NCBI RefSeq assembly: GCF_014203645.1
Contig: NZ_JACHJL010000017.1
Location: forward strand, 1-64,000
From: Streptomyces zagrosensis
Lineage (GTDB): Bacteria; Actinomycetota; Actinomycetes; Streptomycetales; Streptomycetaceae
Reading direction: 5' to 3'
DNA length: 64,000 nucleotides
Below the pieces are notes generated by a model. It worked only from the letters and a program-made list of their open reading frames with translations. It ran no database searches and had not been told where the DNA came from. Shown in pieces: positions 19,977-28,862 of the stretch. Every line of letters begins with the position of its first letter. The stretch's first letter is position 1. A program made the translations under genes and the position numbers.

Positions 19977-20864
19977 TCACAGTAGGTACCCTCGCGATGT
20001 CCACGGACCGTTCAGTTCCCTGGTCACCGCGTCGAGTGTCGGCCACGGAGGACCCTCTCGCAGCAAGTGAAGGACTTCTTCCCCGAATCGTCTCCCGTTC
20101 GGAAACTGGTCGCCACGGTCCCAACGCCATGCTGCGACCATCGCGAGGACGAGCTGACGGCACGTGTCCAGCAGTCCTTGGTCACTGCTCGGATAATGCT
20201 CGCAGACCGCCTCTGCGACATGAGCGAGATCGAACTCGACCGGTCCACGGCAGCACGTCTCAAGGTCGATGAACAACGGGCCGTTCTTCGTGGTGAGCAC
20301 ATTGCCCGGATGCGGCTCGCCGTGGAGCAACTGCTCCACGGCGCCGTGGTCTTCGATCACTCGTTGCAGGCTTTCTAGTTTGTTGCTGAGGAACACGCGG
20401 TCCGCGTCGGCGAGCTCCGGCGAGCGATCCGGGTTGGCAACGACTTCCTCCGCCTCCGCGACCCGATCTGTGAACCGTGGGCTCGGCACATCGACCTCGC
20501 GCATGCCGGCGTGTAGCCGCTCCAGCACCTCGGCGTAGCCGACTGCTGAAACGTGAGGTGTCACGGGCTCGTAGTAGCTCCATAACGTCACTGCGAAGCC
20601 ATCGCGTGTGTACACACGCGGGTCCACCCGAGGCTCCAAGGCGCCCACGGGGCATCCGGCCTCGGCGAGCCGTTGAGCGAAGTCGACTTCGAGTTGTGCA
20701 GCCGGCCCCCTTGGGGCGACCCGGGCAAGGGTGTCGCACGGCGTCAGCCGCAGCGCGAGCCTGTTCGAGTTGTGGAGAACGACTGCGTCGTCGGCTGGCA
20801 GGTCGAGCGATGCGGCGACCGATGTTGCAGCCGCGATCGCGCGCGTGAGGTCGGATATCTCCAC
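19977..20864 (-). CDS. Aminoglycoside phosphotransferase-fold kinase
   Basis: A 295-residue APH/choline-kinase-type protein. The Brenner-like catalytic loop reads LLHGEPHPGNVL, with glutamate in place of the usual catalytic aspartate, followed by FIDLETC where the metal-binding aspartate is expected. The N-lobe is short and contains RVAPRGPAAQLEVDF. The GTG at 20864, with AGGA upstream, gives a natural start (VEISDL); a GTG at 20939 would add 25 residues. The substrate is unknown. The D-to-E change at the catalytic position occurs in some APH-like enzymes and may lower activity. Confidence 0.78.
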   Translation of the reverse strand: MEISDLTRAIAAATSVAASLDLPADDAVVLHNSNRLALRLTPCDTLARVAPRGPAAQLEVDFAQRLAEAGCPVGALEPRVDPRVYTRDGFAVTLWSYYEPVTPHVSAVGYAEVLERLHAGMREVDVPSPRFTDRVAEAEEVVANPDRSPELADADRVFLSNKLESLQRVIEDHGAVEQLLHGEPHPGNVLTTKNGPLFIDLETCCRGPVEFDLAHVAEAVCEHYPSSDQGLLDTCRQLVLAMVAAWRWDRGDQFPNGRRFGEEVLHLLREGPPWPTLDAVTRELNGPWTSRGYLL

Positions 20865-21244
20865 CGGCGAATCCTGGCATAGATGAGCGAGGGCGATACC
20901 AACCAGCACGGCCAGGTGCCAACTACCGTGTCCCGGCACATCATCGACCGTCTATACGGCGCGGCGTACCCGAAGCGGTCATCCCTCACTGAGACAAACC
21001 GGCGGGTTGCCGATCTTCGTTGAGACGAGATCCCACCAGTTCGACGTGCTTGAGATGGCATCAACGTTCATTGAGACGGGTCAGGGATGTGCTCCGACAC
21101 CGAAGTCGGATTGCTTGCCACTGAAGTTGGACTGGTCAGTGCGACTGAGCACTTCAGTGGGCGAGTGAGCGCCTGAGTCGGCGATTGGAGCTGACTGCGT
21201 CGCGGTTCGGGTGAGCTGGGCGGCGTCGGCATCGAGCAGCGGCT
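20865..21244. other. Intergenic region with repeated TGAGAC motifs
   Basis: About 380 bases without a credible gene. TGAGAC occurs three times on the plus strand (about 20988, 21020 and 21074) in differing flanks. This could be the trace of an old insertion-sequence end, but no transposase is present. Confidence 0.45.
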
Positions 21245-21640
21245 TCATCTGCTGCTAGGAGGGCCGTTGCGGTCAGCCCCGGCGGCGATCGCTTCACCTG
21301 CGTGGATGATCGAGCTGAGCATCGCGTGAGCGTCTTGTAGTTGGTCGATGGAGCGGCTCAGGCGCTCGCGTTCGTGTTCGAGGTCCTGGGCCATTTCCTC
21401 GCAGGTGGGTGCCAGGATGGCTCCTTCTTCGGTCATGCAGGGCAGCACCTCCCGGATCAGGTCGGTGTTCAGCCCGGCCGCGAGCAAGATGCGGACTCGG
21501 CGCACCGCGGCCACATCCGGCTCATCGAACTCGCGGTAGCCGCTGGCCCGTCGCTGCGGTCGCAGCAACCCCTGCTGCTCGTAGTACCGCAAGCTCCTGG
21601 TGCTGACGCCGGTCCGCTTCGACAGCTCGCCGATGAACAT
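21245..21640 (-). CDS. MerR family regulator divergent from an SDR
   Basis: A 131-residue MerR protein: winged helix-turn-helix at residues 1-68 (MFIGELSKRTGVSTRSLRYY), then a coiled-coil dimer helix. Cysteines in LPCMTEEG and PTCEEM could serve as sensor residues. The ATG at 21640 follows GGGAG; upstream codons in the longer frame lie in the operator. It is divergent from the SDR gene and shares a MerR-type operator with it. A second paralogue with a matching operator is at 42603-42977. Confidence 0.87.
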   Translation of the reverse strand: MFIGELSKRTGVSTRSLRYYEQQGLLRPQRRASGYREFDEPDVAAVRRVRILLAAGLNTDLIREVLPCMTEEGAILAPTCEEMAQDLEHERERLSRSIDQLQDAHAMLSSIIHAGEAIAAGADRNGPPSSR

Positions 21641-21660
21641 GTGACTCCCGCCACAGAAGT

Positions 21661-21693
21661 TTGACTCTGACATTGACGTCAAGGTTTAGCTTA
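21661..21693 (+). promoter_or_regulatory. MerR-type promoter/operator of the SDR gene
   Basis: TTGACT and TAGCTT lie about 20 bases apart, the over-long spacing typical of MerR-activated promoters. Between them sits the dyad CTGAC-N6-GTCAA. The ATG of the SDR is only 7 bases beyond the element, so the transcript is probably leaderless or nearly so. Confidence 0.72.
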
Positions 21694-21699
21694 CCTGCC

Positions 21700-22497
21700 A
21701 TGACAACGAATCACAGCACCCAGGCACGTTCCACCATCGATCCGAAGCCCCTGGCGGGTAAAAGGGCTGTCGTCACCGGCGGCACCATCGGCATGGGCCG
21801 GGCCATCGTCCAAGCCCTGACCGACCGCGGCGCCGAAGTGGTGTACACCGGGCGCAGCGATCAGCGGCTCGCCGAGGCCCAGGTGGCGCTCGACACCCCG
21901 CTGGCCCACCCGGTGCGCTCCGACGCCACCGACATCAACGCCATCGCCGCCCTGCGCGATCAGGTCGCCGACCGCCTCGGTGGCATCGATTACCTGTTCA
22001 TCAACCAGGGCATCGCCGAGTTCCAGACGCTCGAAGAGGTCACCGAAGAATCGTGGGACCGCATCTTCGACGTGAACGCCAAGGGCGCCTTCTTCACCGT
22101 CCAGCGACTGGCGCCACTGATGTCCGAGGGCGGGTCGATCGTGTTCACCACCGTCTCCAACGACCGCATCTTCCCCGGTCTCAGCGCCTACTCCGGGGCC
22201 AAGGAGGCCGTCGCCGCCTTCACGAAGGTGCTCGCCGCCGAACTGCTCCCTCGCAAGATCCGCGTCAACGCGATCGCCCCGGGTTTCATCCTCACCCCCA
22301 CCATGGGCGTTGGCGAGCTGACCGACGAGCAACGCGCTGAGTTCATCGAACAGGGCAACGCCTCCACGCCGATGGGCCGGGGAGGCACCGTGGAAGAGGT
22401 CGCCGCTGCCGCGCTGTACCTGGCTGCCGAAGCCACCTTCACCACCGGCATCGAACTGCCCGTGGACGGCGGGTTTGGCCAAGGCCTCGGCGCATGA
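21700..22497 (+). CDS. Short-chain dehydrogenase/reductase
   Basis: A 265-residue classical SDR. The cofactor motif TGGTIGMG is near residues 25-32, NQGIAE near 105 corresponds to NAG, the catalytic tyrosine and lysine are in YSGAKEA, and PVDGGFG closes the C-terminus. Expected to oxidise or reduce a small alcohol/ketone with NAD(P)H. Controlled by the divergent MerR gene. Confidence 0.92.
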   Translation: MTTNHSTQARSTIDPKPLAGKRAVVTGGTIGMGRAIVQALTDRGAEVVYTGRSDQRLAEAQVALDTPLAHPVRSDATDINAIAALRDQVADRLGGIDYLFINQGIAEFQTLEEVTEESWDRIFDVNAKGAFFTVQRLAPLMSEGGSIVFTTVSNDRIFPGLSAYSGAKEAVAAFTKVLAAELLPRKIRVNAIAPGFILTPTMGVGELTDEQRAEFIEQGNASTPMGRGGTVEEVAAAALYLAAEATFTTGIELPVDGGFGQGLGA

Positions 22498-22519
22498 CCG
22501 CCTCCGCCCGGTAGGTGCC

Positions 22520-22556
22520 GTTCTCCTGCGGTCGGCTGAGCAGGCCGCAGGAGAAC
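22520..22556 (+). terminator. Hairpin after the SDR gene
   Basis: Perfect 12-bp stem GTTCTCCTGCGG / CCGCAGGAGAAC with a 13-base loop, 22 bases after the stop. No T-tract. Confidence 0.65.
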
Positions 22557-22731
22557 ATGGTGGCGGCCACATCGCCATCGCCCTGTCGATGGACACGTAC
22601 ACCTCATGTGCTCATGCGCCACCACCACGGGTGGGTAGTTCCCGGGTGTCACCGTTCGCGGAGGCCGGGCCAATCCGGGCGGCGCAAGCTTGTGTACCGG
22701 GGCATACCAGCTCGCTCGCCACGCCCACCGC

Positions 22732-23304
22732 TCAAGTCAGGCGTCGGCGGCGAGCTTCCCCTTCTTGCGGCGGTAAGCGCGCTTGGCTCGGCAGAAGTTC
22801 GAGCGGGTCAACCGGATCTGTCCGGTGGTCCTCTGGCAGCCGTGCCGCGATCAACCACCGCAGACACCGGCGCCGCCGGCAGCCGGCCAGGCATCGCATG
22901 TTCGGCATGAGGACCGGATCGGGCGTCCCGGCTGGGATGAATTCCCAGCCCACCGCCCGGCAGGCCAGTTCCATCGCCTCGAAGGCCTCGGCTGCACCGG
23001 CATCGACCAGGTCATCGGCCCGCACCTCCACGACGCGGGCGCGGCCGTCGGCGGGCCGCGCGACGTAGTCCGGCGTGTGCCAACGTCGCGGGTGCCGTCA
23101 TGCCAGTGCGGCCAGAATGGCGGCGAGGCGATCGCCAGCACCTGCGGATCGCGGTCCATCAGGATGAGCTGATCCCCGCTCCAGCCACGACTCGTAGCCG
23201 ACGCGGTCCCGGGCCTTTGCGCGGTAGTACCAACCCGCGAAGCTTTCCACCCCCTTGGCCCAATGGAAGTCCCGGACCGGTTCCACGGCCTCGAACGGCG
23301 CACT
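22732..23304 (-). pseudogene. TnsA-like endonuclease, frameshifted remnant
   Basis: Three overlapping frames together read as a TnsA-type heteromeric transposase endonuclease domain: PVRDFHWAKG and VGYESWLER in one frame, DQLILMDRDPQVLAIASPPF and WPHWHDGTR in a second, then HTPDYVARPADGRARVVEVR, DDLVDAGAAEAFEAMELA and GWEFIPAGTPDPVL back in the first. The shifts map near 23174-23177 (a run of four C) and near 23080-23090. The N-terminus is cut by a stop at 23305-23307 and the C-terminus after RRRRCLR looks scrambled. No TnsB-like partner is nearby. Assignment rests on residue patterns I recognise from actinomycete TnsA-like proteins. Between it and the PadR gene (23305-23633) nothing else is seen except the operator listed separately. 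Confidence 0.7.
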
Positions 23305-23544
23305 TCACCCCTGATCCAAGGTCTGCCGGCGCCGACGTCCCCGCTCAAGAAACTCCAGCTCCAAGACCGACAACGCAGCGTCCCCGTATGCAAGAGCCGG
23401 CGCCCCACGCTGCCCTCATCCCCCTCGGTCCAACATCGATGGCAGAAACGTAGTGGTTGTCCAACTCCCCTGGCATTCGGTCCATGTTCAGCGTCAAAGG
23501 ACAAGGGAATCAACGCGCGCCGAACCTTGTCAGTCGATCGTTCC

Positions 23545-23580
23545 CGATATATCGTTGACGCATCGCGATCGATCAACGAT
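23545..23580 (+). promoter_or_regulatory. Palindromic operator region upstream of padR
   Basis: The palindrome CGATATATCG (23545-23554) overlaps a second inverted repeat CGTTGA / TCAACG spanning 23553-23578. It lies about 55 bases before the PadR start, the place expected for autorepression. Confidence 0.6.
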
Positions 23581-23633
23581 GCGACGGTGGTGGAATGCGC
23601 CACCGAGCAAGCGCAAGGCAAAGGAGCGCGATC

Positions 23634-24221
23634 ATGCGTGGGTTCGGACATGGACACGGCGGCGGCGGGCACTGCGGGCCAGGCCGGGGCGACGGCGAAG
23701 GGCGTGCCGCGTTCGGGCCGTTCGGGCCGCCCTTTGGAGGGCCGCTCTTCGGCGGCCGGGGGCGAGGCGGGCCGCGTGGCAGGGCGCGGCGCGGAGATGT
23801 CAGGGCATCGATCCTGGCACTGCTGCGCGATCGGCCGATGCACGGCTACGAGATGATTCAGGAGATCGGCGAGCGCAGTGGTGGCGCCTGGCGGCCGAGC
23901 CCCGGTTCGGTATATCCCACCCTCCAACTACTGGAGGACGAGGGGCTGATCACCAGTGTGAGCGAAGGGGGCAAGAAGCTGTTCACGTTGACCGACGAGG
24001 GGCGCGCGGAGGCGGCGGCCGGGCCGCAGGCGCCCTGGGAGGATGTCGGCCGCGGCGTGGACTGGGAGACCGCACAGGAGATGAGGCAGGCCGGGATCAG
24101 CGTGATGGAGGCGCTGGCTCAGGTCTGGAAGACGGGCACCAAGGAGCAGCGGACCGAGGCGCTCGCGGTCATCGGCGAGGCGCGTAAGAAGCTTTACCTG
24201 ATCCTCGCCGGCGAAGACTAA
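23634..24221 (+). CDS. PadR family transcriptional regulator with glycine-rich N-terminus
   Basis: A 195-residue regulator. Residues 1-50 are a low-complexity Gly/His/Arg/Phe tail. The PadR winged helix starts near 55 (ILALLRDRPMHGYEMIQEI, PSPGSVYPTLQLLEDEGLI) and a C-terminal helix follows (ARKKLYLILAGED). It probably represses its own promoter and a nearby exporter or enzyme, none of which is adjacent on the same strand. AAGGAG precedes the ATG at 23634. The last 53 bases overlap the convergent HAD gene. Confidence 0.9.
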   Translation: MRGFGHGHGGGGHCGPGRGDGEGRAAFGPFGPPFGGPLFGGRGRGGPRGRARRGDVRASILALLRDRPMHGYEMIQEIGERSGGAWRPSPGSVYPTLQLLEDEGLITSVSEGGKKLFTLTDEGRAEAAAGPQAPWEDVGRGVDWETAQEMRQAGISVMEALAQVWKTGTKEQRTEALAVIGEARKKLYLILAGED

Positions 24222-24765
24222 GCCGTCGAGGACTGAGCGGCTGTCGCTTCCACGCCCGCGTCGCGGCCAGTCGGCGCGGTGCGGGCGGCCTGGCGAGCAG
24301 CCGTTCGACGTGGGCACGGGTCAGCCCGTACGCCGGGTCGATGGGCAGCAGTAGCCGGTCTCGTCGCCAGCGGCAGCGACGTACCAAACGCTCCGGGATG
24401 ACATCGTCCACCCACGCGAATGGGCGCCCCGCCGCGAAGCGCAGCAAGGGTGCCCATTTGCGGCCCGCGAACAGGTCGATGGTGGGCAGCTTGGGGTCAT
24501 CGGGCTGCGGCCGGTAGTGGGTGAATTCGACGACCGGTAGCGCGTCCATTCCGAGTAGCGGCGCGATATGGCGGTTGGCGTCATGCTCCCAGGTGGTCGC
24601 CCAGATGAGGTCGTACGTCTGGGAGAGCTGTCGCAGCCAGTCGGCGTGCTGGTCGGACAGTAAGACGGTGAAGTCCAGCACCTCGTGGGCGGTGAAGCCG
24701 GCGGCCGGAAGCACTGGGTTGAGCACGCCGTCGATATCGAGGAAGAGCAGCGGTCGGGTGGCCAT
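24169..24765 (-). CDS. HAD-like domain protein (Swiss-Army-knife RNA repair type)
   Basis: A 198-residue HAD-superfamily protein. Motif I is FLDIDGVLNPV at residues 7-17; WATTWEHDANR near 50-60 and PFAWVDDVIPE near 105-115 follow the HAD_SAK pattern seen in stand-alone streptomycete proteins. Predicted phosphatase-like fold with unknown substrate. AAGGAG precedes the ATG at 24765; the longer frame upstream is not used. The basic C-terminal tail overlaps padR. Confidence 0.8.
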   Translation of the reverse strand: MATRPLLFLDIDGVLNPVLPAAGFTAHEVLDFTVLLSDQHADWLRQLSQTYDLIWATTWEHDANRHIAPLLGMDALPVVEFTHYRPQPDDPKLPTIDLFAGRKWAPLLRFAAGRPFAWVDDVIPERLVRRCRWRRDRLLLPIDPAYGLTRAHVERLLARPPAPRRLAATRAWKRQPLSPRRLSLRRRGSGKASYAPRR

Positions 24766-25078
24766 GGGTCTCCTTAGCCAGTCGCGCGGCGAGCCGGTCG
24801 CGTGCGGCGCGAAGCCAGCCGCGTGCGGCGCGCCAGGCGGCGCACGCTGCTGTCCCGGGCGGCCCACAACCGTTGTCAGTGGAGGACGAGGCCGATACGG
24901 ATAGCGGTTGCGCTCCAGGGCTGCGGGCGCCCGTGCGACCGCAGCCCAGCCCCAAGGCGTAGCACTGGCTCTCCTCCCCAAGGATGAGGCTTTGCCCGCT
25001 GTTGCCCAACCAGCGTTGGATGCCTCAATGCTCCCCTGCGCGGATGTTTCGGGCTGCGGAGACTGATGTGGTGGGAGT

Positions 25079-25723
25079 GTGCAAAGTCGTACTCCCTTCT
25101 CCGGCCAGGCAGGAACGGCTGGTCCGGCCGGCCCCAGCGGGCCCGGCGGCCCTGCCGGCCTGGACGGCGCCGATGCTGCTGTGCGCGGCGCGGGTGCCTC
25201 GGCCGTAGGGCTCAGCGATGAGCTGACGTCCGTGATCGCCGCCGCTCGCAGACGTGCCCAGCGCGATGGCGACCGTCAGATCGACACCGCACATCTGTTG
25301 CACACCCTGTTGGAGACGGTTCCGTGTGTGGCTGCTTCTCTCGAAGGCGGCCCGACCCAGGTGGCCCGGTTGCTGGGCTACTTGGCGCAGCGGACCATCG
25401 GCTACGGCCTGTCGTGGTATGGCACCGTCGAGGATTCCGGAGCCGTACCGCGGATGCGTGAGGGCGGCGCCCACTGGTCACCGACCGTGGAGGCGGCTGT
25501 GGCCAGAGCGGGCGAGCGGGCCAGAGCGCGCGGCGCCGTGCTGGCCCAGGGGTTTGACCTCTTTGTCGCGGTCACCGACGACCGCGAATGCCGCGCGGTG
25601 GAGGTGCTGCACCGTGCTGGCGTGGATCTGGACAGTCTGGCGTTGCGGTTGGCTGCGGAGTCGGCCCGGCTGGCTACTGAGGTTGCCAGGAGTCAACTCG
25701 ATGACGGTCCTGTCAACGGCTGA
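25079..25723 (+). CDS. Clp N-terminal domain protein
   Basis: A 214-residue protein. Residues about 8-35 are a collagen-like Gly-X-Y stretch (GPAGPSGPGGPAG). The rest holds two Clp-N type helical repeats (LSDELTSVIAAARRRAQ, IDTAHLLHTLLE; then HWSPTVEAAVARAGERARARG). There is no AAA+ domain, so it could be a stand-alone adaptor or decoy for ClpC-type unfoldases. GTG start at 25079; ends 6 bases before the next gene, suggesting cotranscription with the EamA transporter. Confidence 0.78.
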   Translation: MQSRTPFSGQAGTAGPAGPSGPGGPAGLDGADAAVRGAGASAVGLSDELTSVIAAARRRAQRDGDRQIDTAHLLHTLLETVPCVAASLEGGPTQVARLLGYLAQRTIGYGLSWYGTVEDSGAVPRMREGGAHWSPTVEAAVARAGERARARGAVLAQGFDLFVAVTDDRECRAVEVLHRAGVDLDSLALRLAAESARLATEVARSQLDDGPVNG

Positions 25724-25729
25724 CATGAT

Positions 25730-26821
25730 GTGCCGATGCACGTGTCTCAAGGAAGGGGCGCCGGCCTCGGCTACGCCCTGGCGTCGGCACTCACCTTCGG
25801 CAGTTCGGGCATCGCTGCCAAGCCACTCATCGAAGCCGGGCTCGAACCGCTTGAGGTGACCTGGCTGCGCGCGGCGGGCGCGGCGTTGCTGTTGCTGCCC
25901 GTCGCCTGGCACCACCGTCAGTTGGTGGTCAGGCGACCTGCGCTGTTGGCCGGGTTCGGTTTGTTGGCCGTCGCGGGTGTGCAGGCGTGCTATTTCGCGG
26001 CGATTTCCCGCATCCCGGTAGGTGTCGCGCTGCTCATCGAGTACCTCGGGCCGGCGCTGCTGCTCGGCTGGGTGCGCTTTGTACAACGCCGGCCGGTCAG
26101 CCGCGCCGCTGCCGTTGGTGTGGCACTGGCCGTAGGCGGTCTGGCCTGCGTCGTCGAACTGTGGGCGGGACTGAGCTTCGACGCCATCGGGCTCCTCCTC
26201 GGCCTCGGGGCGGCCTGCTGTCAGGTCGGCTACTTCCTTCTCGCCGACCATGGCGGCGGTGATGCGGAACCGGTCGATCCGCTGGGTGTCGTTGCGTACG
26301 GCCTGTTGTTCGGGACGCTCGTTCTCACCGCCATCGCCCGGCCGTGGGGAATGGACTGGTCGGTGCTCGGTGGGCGGGCGCAGCTGAACGACGCCCGGGT
26401 CCCGGCCGTGCTGCTGCTGGCCTGGATGGTGCTAGTGGCCACCGTTGTCGCCTACCTCACCGGGGTCCTCGCGGTGCGCCATCTGTCACCGCCCGTGGCT
26501 GGAGTCGTCGCCTGTCTTGAGGCAGTGGTGGCAACCGTGCTGGCCTGGGTCTTGCTGGGGGAGCAGCTGTCGGCGCCCCAGATCTTCGGTGGCGCCGTGG
26601 TGCTCGTAGGCGCGTTCATCGCCCAGACCTCGGCCCCTCAACGCGCCCCGGCCACGCCGGTTGCGGGCTCGGTGCTCGCCGAGGCGGCCAGTGCGGACGG
26701 TCGGCAACCGTACGCGGACACCCGCCACGAGGAGCGCCCCACGACAGGCGACGGCCGTGCGCGCGGCGAGGGCGGACCGGATGTCGAGACGGAGTTGTCC
26801 GGCAACTCGCAGATCACCTAG
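25730..26821 (+). CDS. EamA/DMT family transporter
   Basis: A 363-residue membrane protein with about ten transmembrane helices in two EamA repeats (SGIAAKPLIEAGLEPLEVTW near the start; PPVAGVVACLEAVVATVLAW in the second repeat). The last 60 residues are hydrophilic and probably cytoplasmic. Drug/metabolite exporter family; substrate unknown. GTG start at 25730, with ATG at 25736 as an alternative. Confidence 0.88.
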   Translation: MPMHVSQGRGAGLGYALASALTFGSSGIAAKPLIEAGLEPLEVTWLRAAGAALLLLPVAWHHRQLVVRRPALLAGFGLLAVAGVQACYFAAISRIPVGVALLIEYLGPALLLGWVRFVQRRPVSRAAAVGVALAVGGLACVVELWAGLSFDAIGLLLGLGAACCQVGYFLLADHGGGDAEPVDPLGVVAYGLLFGTLVLTAIARPWGMDWSVLGGRAQLNDARVPAVLLLAWMVLVATVVAYLTGVLAVRHLSPPVAGVVACLEAVVATVLAWVLLGEQLSAPQIFGGAVVLVGAFIAQTSAPQRAPATPVAGSVLAEAASADGRQPYADTRHEERPTTGDGRARGEGGPDVETELSGNSQIT

Positions 26822-26991
26822 TGTGATCATCATGCCGATGACTGTTCTGCCGCCCCCTGCCGCATAAGGCGGGCGGCCACCACCGGAAGACCGAGTTCGG
26901 GGCGAGGCCCTGAGCGGTTCGACGCTGCCCGCATACGGGACGACGCGACCAACTCAAGCTGAACTCAGCTGTCTTCCGTGGGAGAACATTC

Positions 26992-27966
26992 GTGCTTACT
27001 CCTGTGCCCTCCGCCCTGCCCGTGGGCCGAGGGCTGGCCTACGTCACCTTCGCCGCCACCACCTGGGGCACCGCCGGTGCGGCGGCCTCGCTGCTGTACG
27101 ACACCAGCGGCCTCGGCCCCCTCGCGCTCACCTTCTGGCGCACGTTGGGCGGCCTCGTCCTCATGCTTCCCGTGGTGCTGCTACGCGCCCGCCGCCGGGG
27201 GCCGATCGCACCGCGCCCGCGAGCCTCGCGGCGCGACCGTACGCTGCGCGTTCTCGTCACCGGCCTGGGGCTCACCGTCTTCCAGGCCGCCTACTTCGAG
27301 GCGGTTGAATCCACCGGGCTCGCAGTCGGAACCGTCGTCACGCTGGGCGCGGCCCCGGTGCTGGTTGCCCTGGCCGGGCGGGTCGTTGTCGGGGAACGGC
27401 TCGGCCTCGGCGGCGTGTTCGCCGTCAGCGGGGCACTTGCGGGCCTGCTGGTCTTGGTGCTGGGCAGTGAGGGGACTGGCGCTGTACGCCCGGCCGGGGT
27501 GGGGCTCGCGCTGCTCTCGGCCGCTGGGTACGCCACCGTCACCGTCTACACCCGCTACCTGGGTCGTGACGGCGGCGGCTCCGATCCGTACACCACCACG
27601 CTGACGTCGTTCGCCGTGTGCACTGCGTGCCTGTTGCCACTCGCGCTGGCGGAGGGTCCGCTACCGCAGGCGCACCACCTGGGCCACACGATAGGACTCA
27701 TGGTGTACATCGCTGCGGTGCCCACGGCGCTGGCCTATGGCCTGTACTTCACCGGGCTGGCCGTGGTGCGCGCCACCACCGTCTCCGTGATCACGCTCAT
27801 CGAGCCCGTCACGGCGGCAGTCATCGCCGTCGCGCTGCTCGATGAGCGGCTTACCACCGCGACGGTGATCGGCACCACCGTGCTGCTGTGCGCGGTCGCC
27901 GCCTTGGCCCTGGCCGAGGCACGGGGCGCTGGCGCGGCCGGAGGCGGCACCGCACCAGCCAGCTGA
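26992..27966 (+). CDS. EamA/DMT family transporter (second)
   Basis: A 324-residue, ten-helix transporter. The N-terminal repeat has TTWGTAGAAASLLYD and LTFWRTLGG; the second repeat ends near VITLIEPVTAAVIAVALLDE. GTG at 26992 with GGGAGA upstream. Substrate unknown; it may be a paralogue of the preceding EamA gene, with 170 bases between them. Confidence 0.88.
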   Translation: MLTPVPSALPVGRGLAYVTFAATTWGTAGAAASLLYDTSGLGPLALTFWRTLGGLVLMLPVVLLRARRRGPIAPRPRASRRDRTLRVLVTGLGLTVFQAAYFEAVESTGLAVGTVVTLGAAPVLVALAGRVVVGERLGLGGVFAVSGALAGLLVLVLGSEGTGAVRPAGVGLALLSAAGYATVTVYTRYLGRDGGGSDPYTTTLTSFAVCTACLLPLALAEGPLPQAHHLGHTIGLMVYIAAVPTALAYGLYFTGLAVVRATTVSVITLIEPVTAAVIAVALLDERLTTATVIGTTVLLCAVAALALAEARGAGAAGGGTAPAS

Positions 27967-28101
27967 ACGGCCTGCCGGCCGACCTGCCACGGGTCGAGCG
28001 CGCCGGCTGGACCGGCATGTTCGACCCGTGGGCGCCGGGTGCTTGACCGGGGCAGCCGAGTGCTGCACGTACGCACCGGGCCGGAGCGGACGGCCGTTGG
28101 C

Positions 28102-28146
28102 GGCACCGCTGGCACCGCTGGCACCGCTGGCACCGCTGGCACCGCT
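28102..28146. repeat. Five tandem copies of a 9-bp unit
   Basis: GGCACCGCT is repeated five times without interruption in the gap between the convergent eamA and PaiB-like genes. Simple replication slippage is the likely origin. Confidence 0.9.
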
Positions 28147-28158
28147 GGCAGCAACTGG

Positions 28159-28806
28159 TCAGCTCGTTGTGGGCTCCCAGGCGCCGCGCCGTACCTGGTG
28201 CGCTCGCGCCTGGGCGTCGCGCGGCGCGCCGCGCGAGGTCAGCGCGTCCGCCGTCCGCTGCCGGGTCCACTCCGACTTGTGGTTGCCGTACTTGAACTTC
28301 GCCCGTACGCCCGTCACCTCAAGCCGCACACCGCGGATGCCGGACAGGGCGCTGCCGTACGGTTCCTGCGCGGCGGCGACGGGCGCGGAGCCGCCCTCCG
28401 GCTGGAAGTGCGCGAGCTGGCGGGTGAGCAGCGCCGCCTTGGCGTGCGGATCATCGACGAGGTGCGCGGTGCAACTGAGCTGCACTGCCGCATAGAAGCT
28501 GGTGGGAACGCCGTGCTCGGGTGGTGTGCCGTCGGCGGCCATCCATGGGCCTGGCACAAAGACATAGTCGTCCGCGACGCTCAGCAGGACCTCCGGGTGC
28601 GCCTCGATCGCCGGCCAGATCGGATTGGGGCGAGCGAGGTGGACCAGCACTTCCTGGCGCTCACCGTCGTACGCGAAATGCGTGGGTTGCACCAGCGGCG
28701 GGGTGCCGGGTGGGCCGTTGACGGCCAGGTGGCCGAAGTCGTGGCCGGCCAGCCACGACTGCCACTCGGTGTCGTCCTGTGCGGCGTCCCAGGGATGGAT
28801 CAGCAT
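28159..28806 (-). CDS. PaiB-type FMN-binding protein
   Basis: A 215-residue split-barrel flavin-binding protein of the PaiB (FMN-binding negative transcriptional regulator) family: HFAYDGERQEVLVHLARPNP near 41-60, DDYVFVPGPWM near 77-87 and a basic C-terminus with KYGNHKSEWTRQR. PaiB affects sporulation genes in Bacillus, but many homologues are flavoenzymes. AAAGG precedes the ATG at 28806. It lies 56 bases downstream of another split-barrel gene, same strand, so they may form an operon. Confidence 0.86.
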   Translation of the reverse strand: MLIHPWDAAQDDTEWQSWLAGHDFGHLAVNGPPGTPPLVQPTHFAYDGERQEVLVHLARPNPIWPAIEAHPEVLLSVADDYVFVPGPWMAADGTPPEHGVPTSFYAAVQLSCTAHLVDDPHAKAALLTRQLAHFQPEGGSAPVAAAQEPYGSALSGIRGVRLEVTGVRAKFKYGNHKSEWTRQRTADALTSRGAPRDAQARAHQVRRGAWEPTTS

Positions 28807-28862
28807 CTGTGCGCTGCCTTTCTTGCGGTTCTCCGTTGGTTCTGTGCTGGTCTCGCGCCCGG

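Noticed and set aside
28102..28146. Short tandem repeats considered as a CRISPR array
   Set aside because: The units are contiguous 9-mers without spacers.
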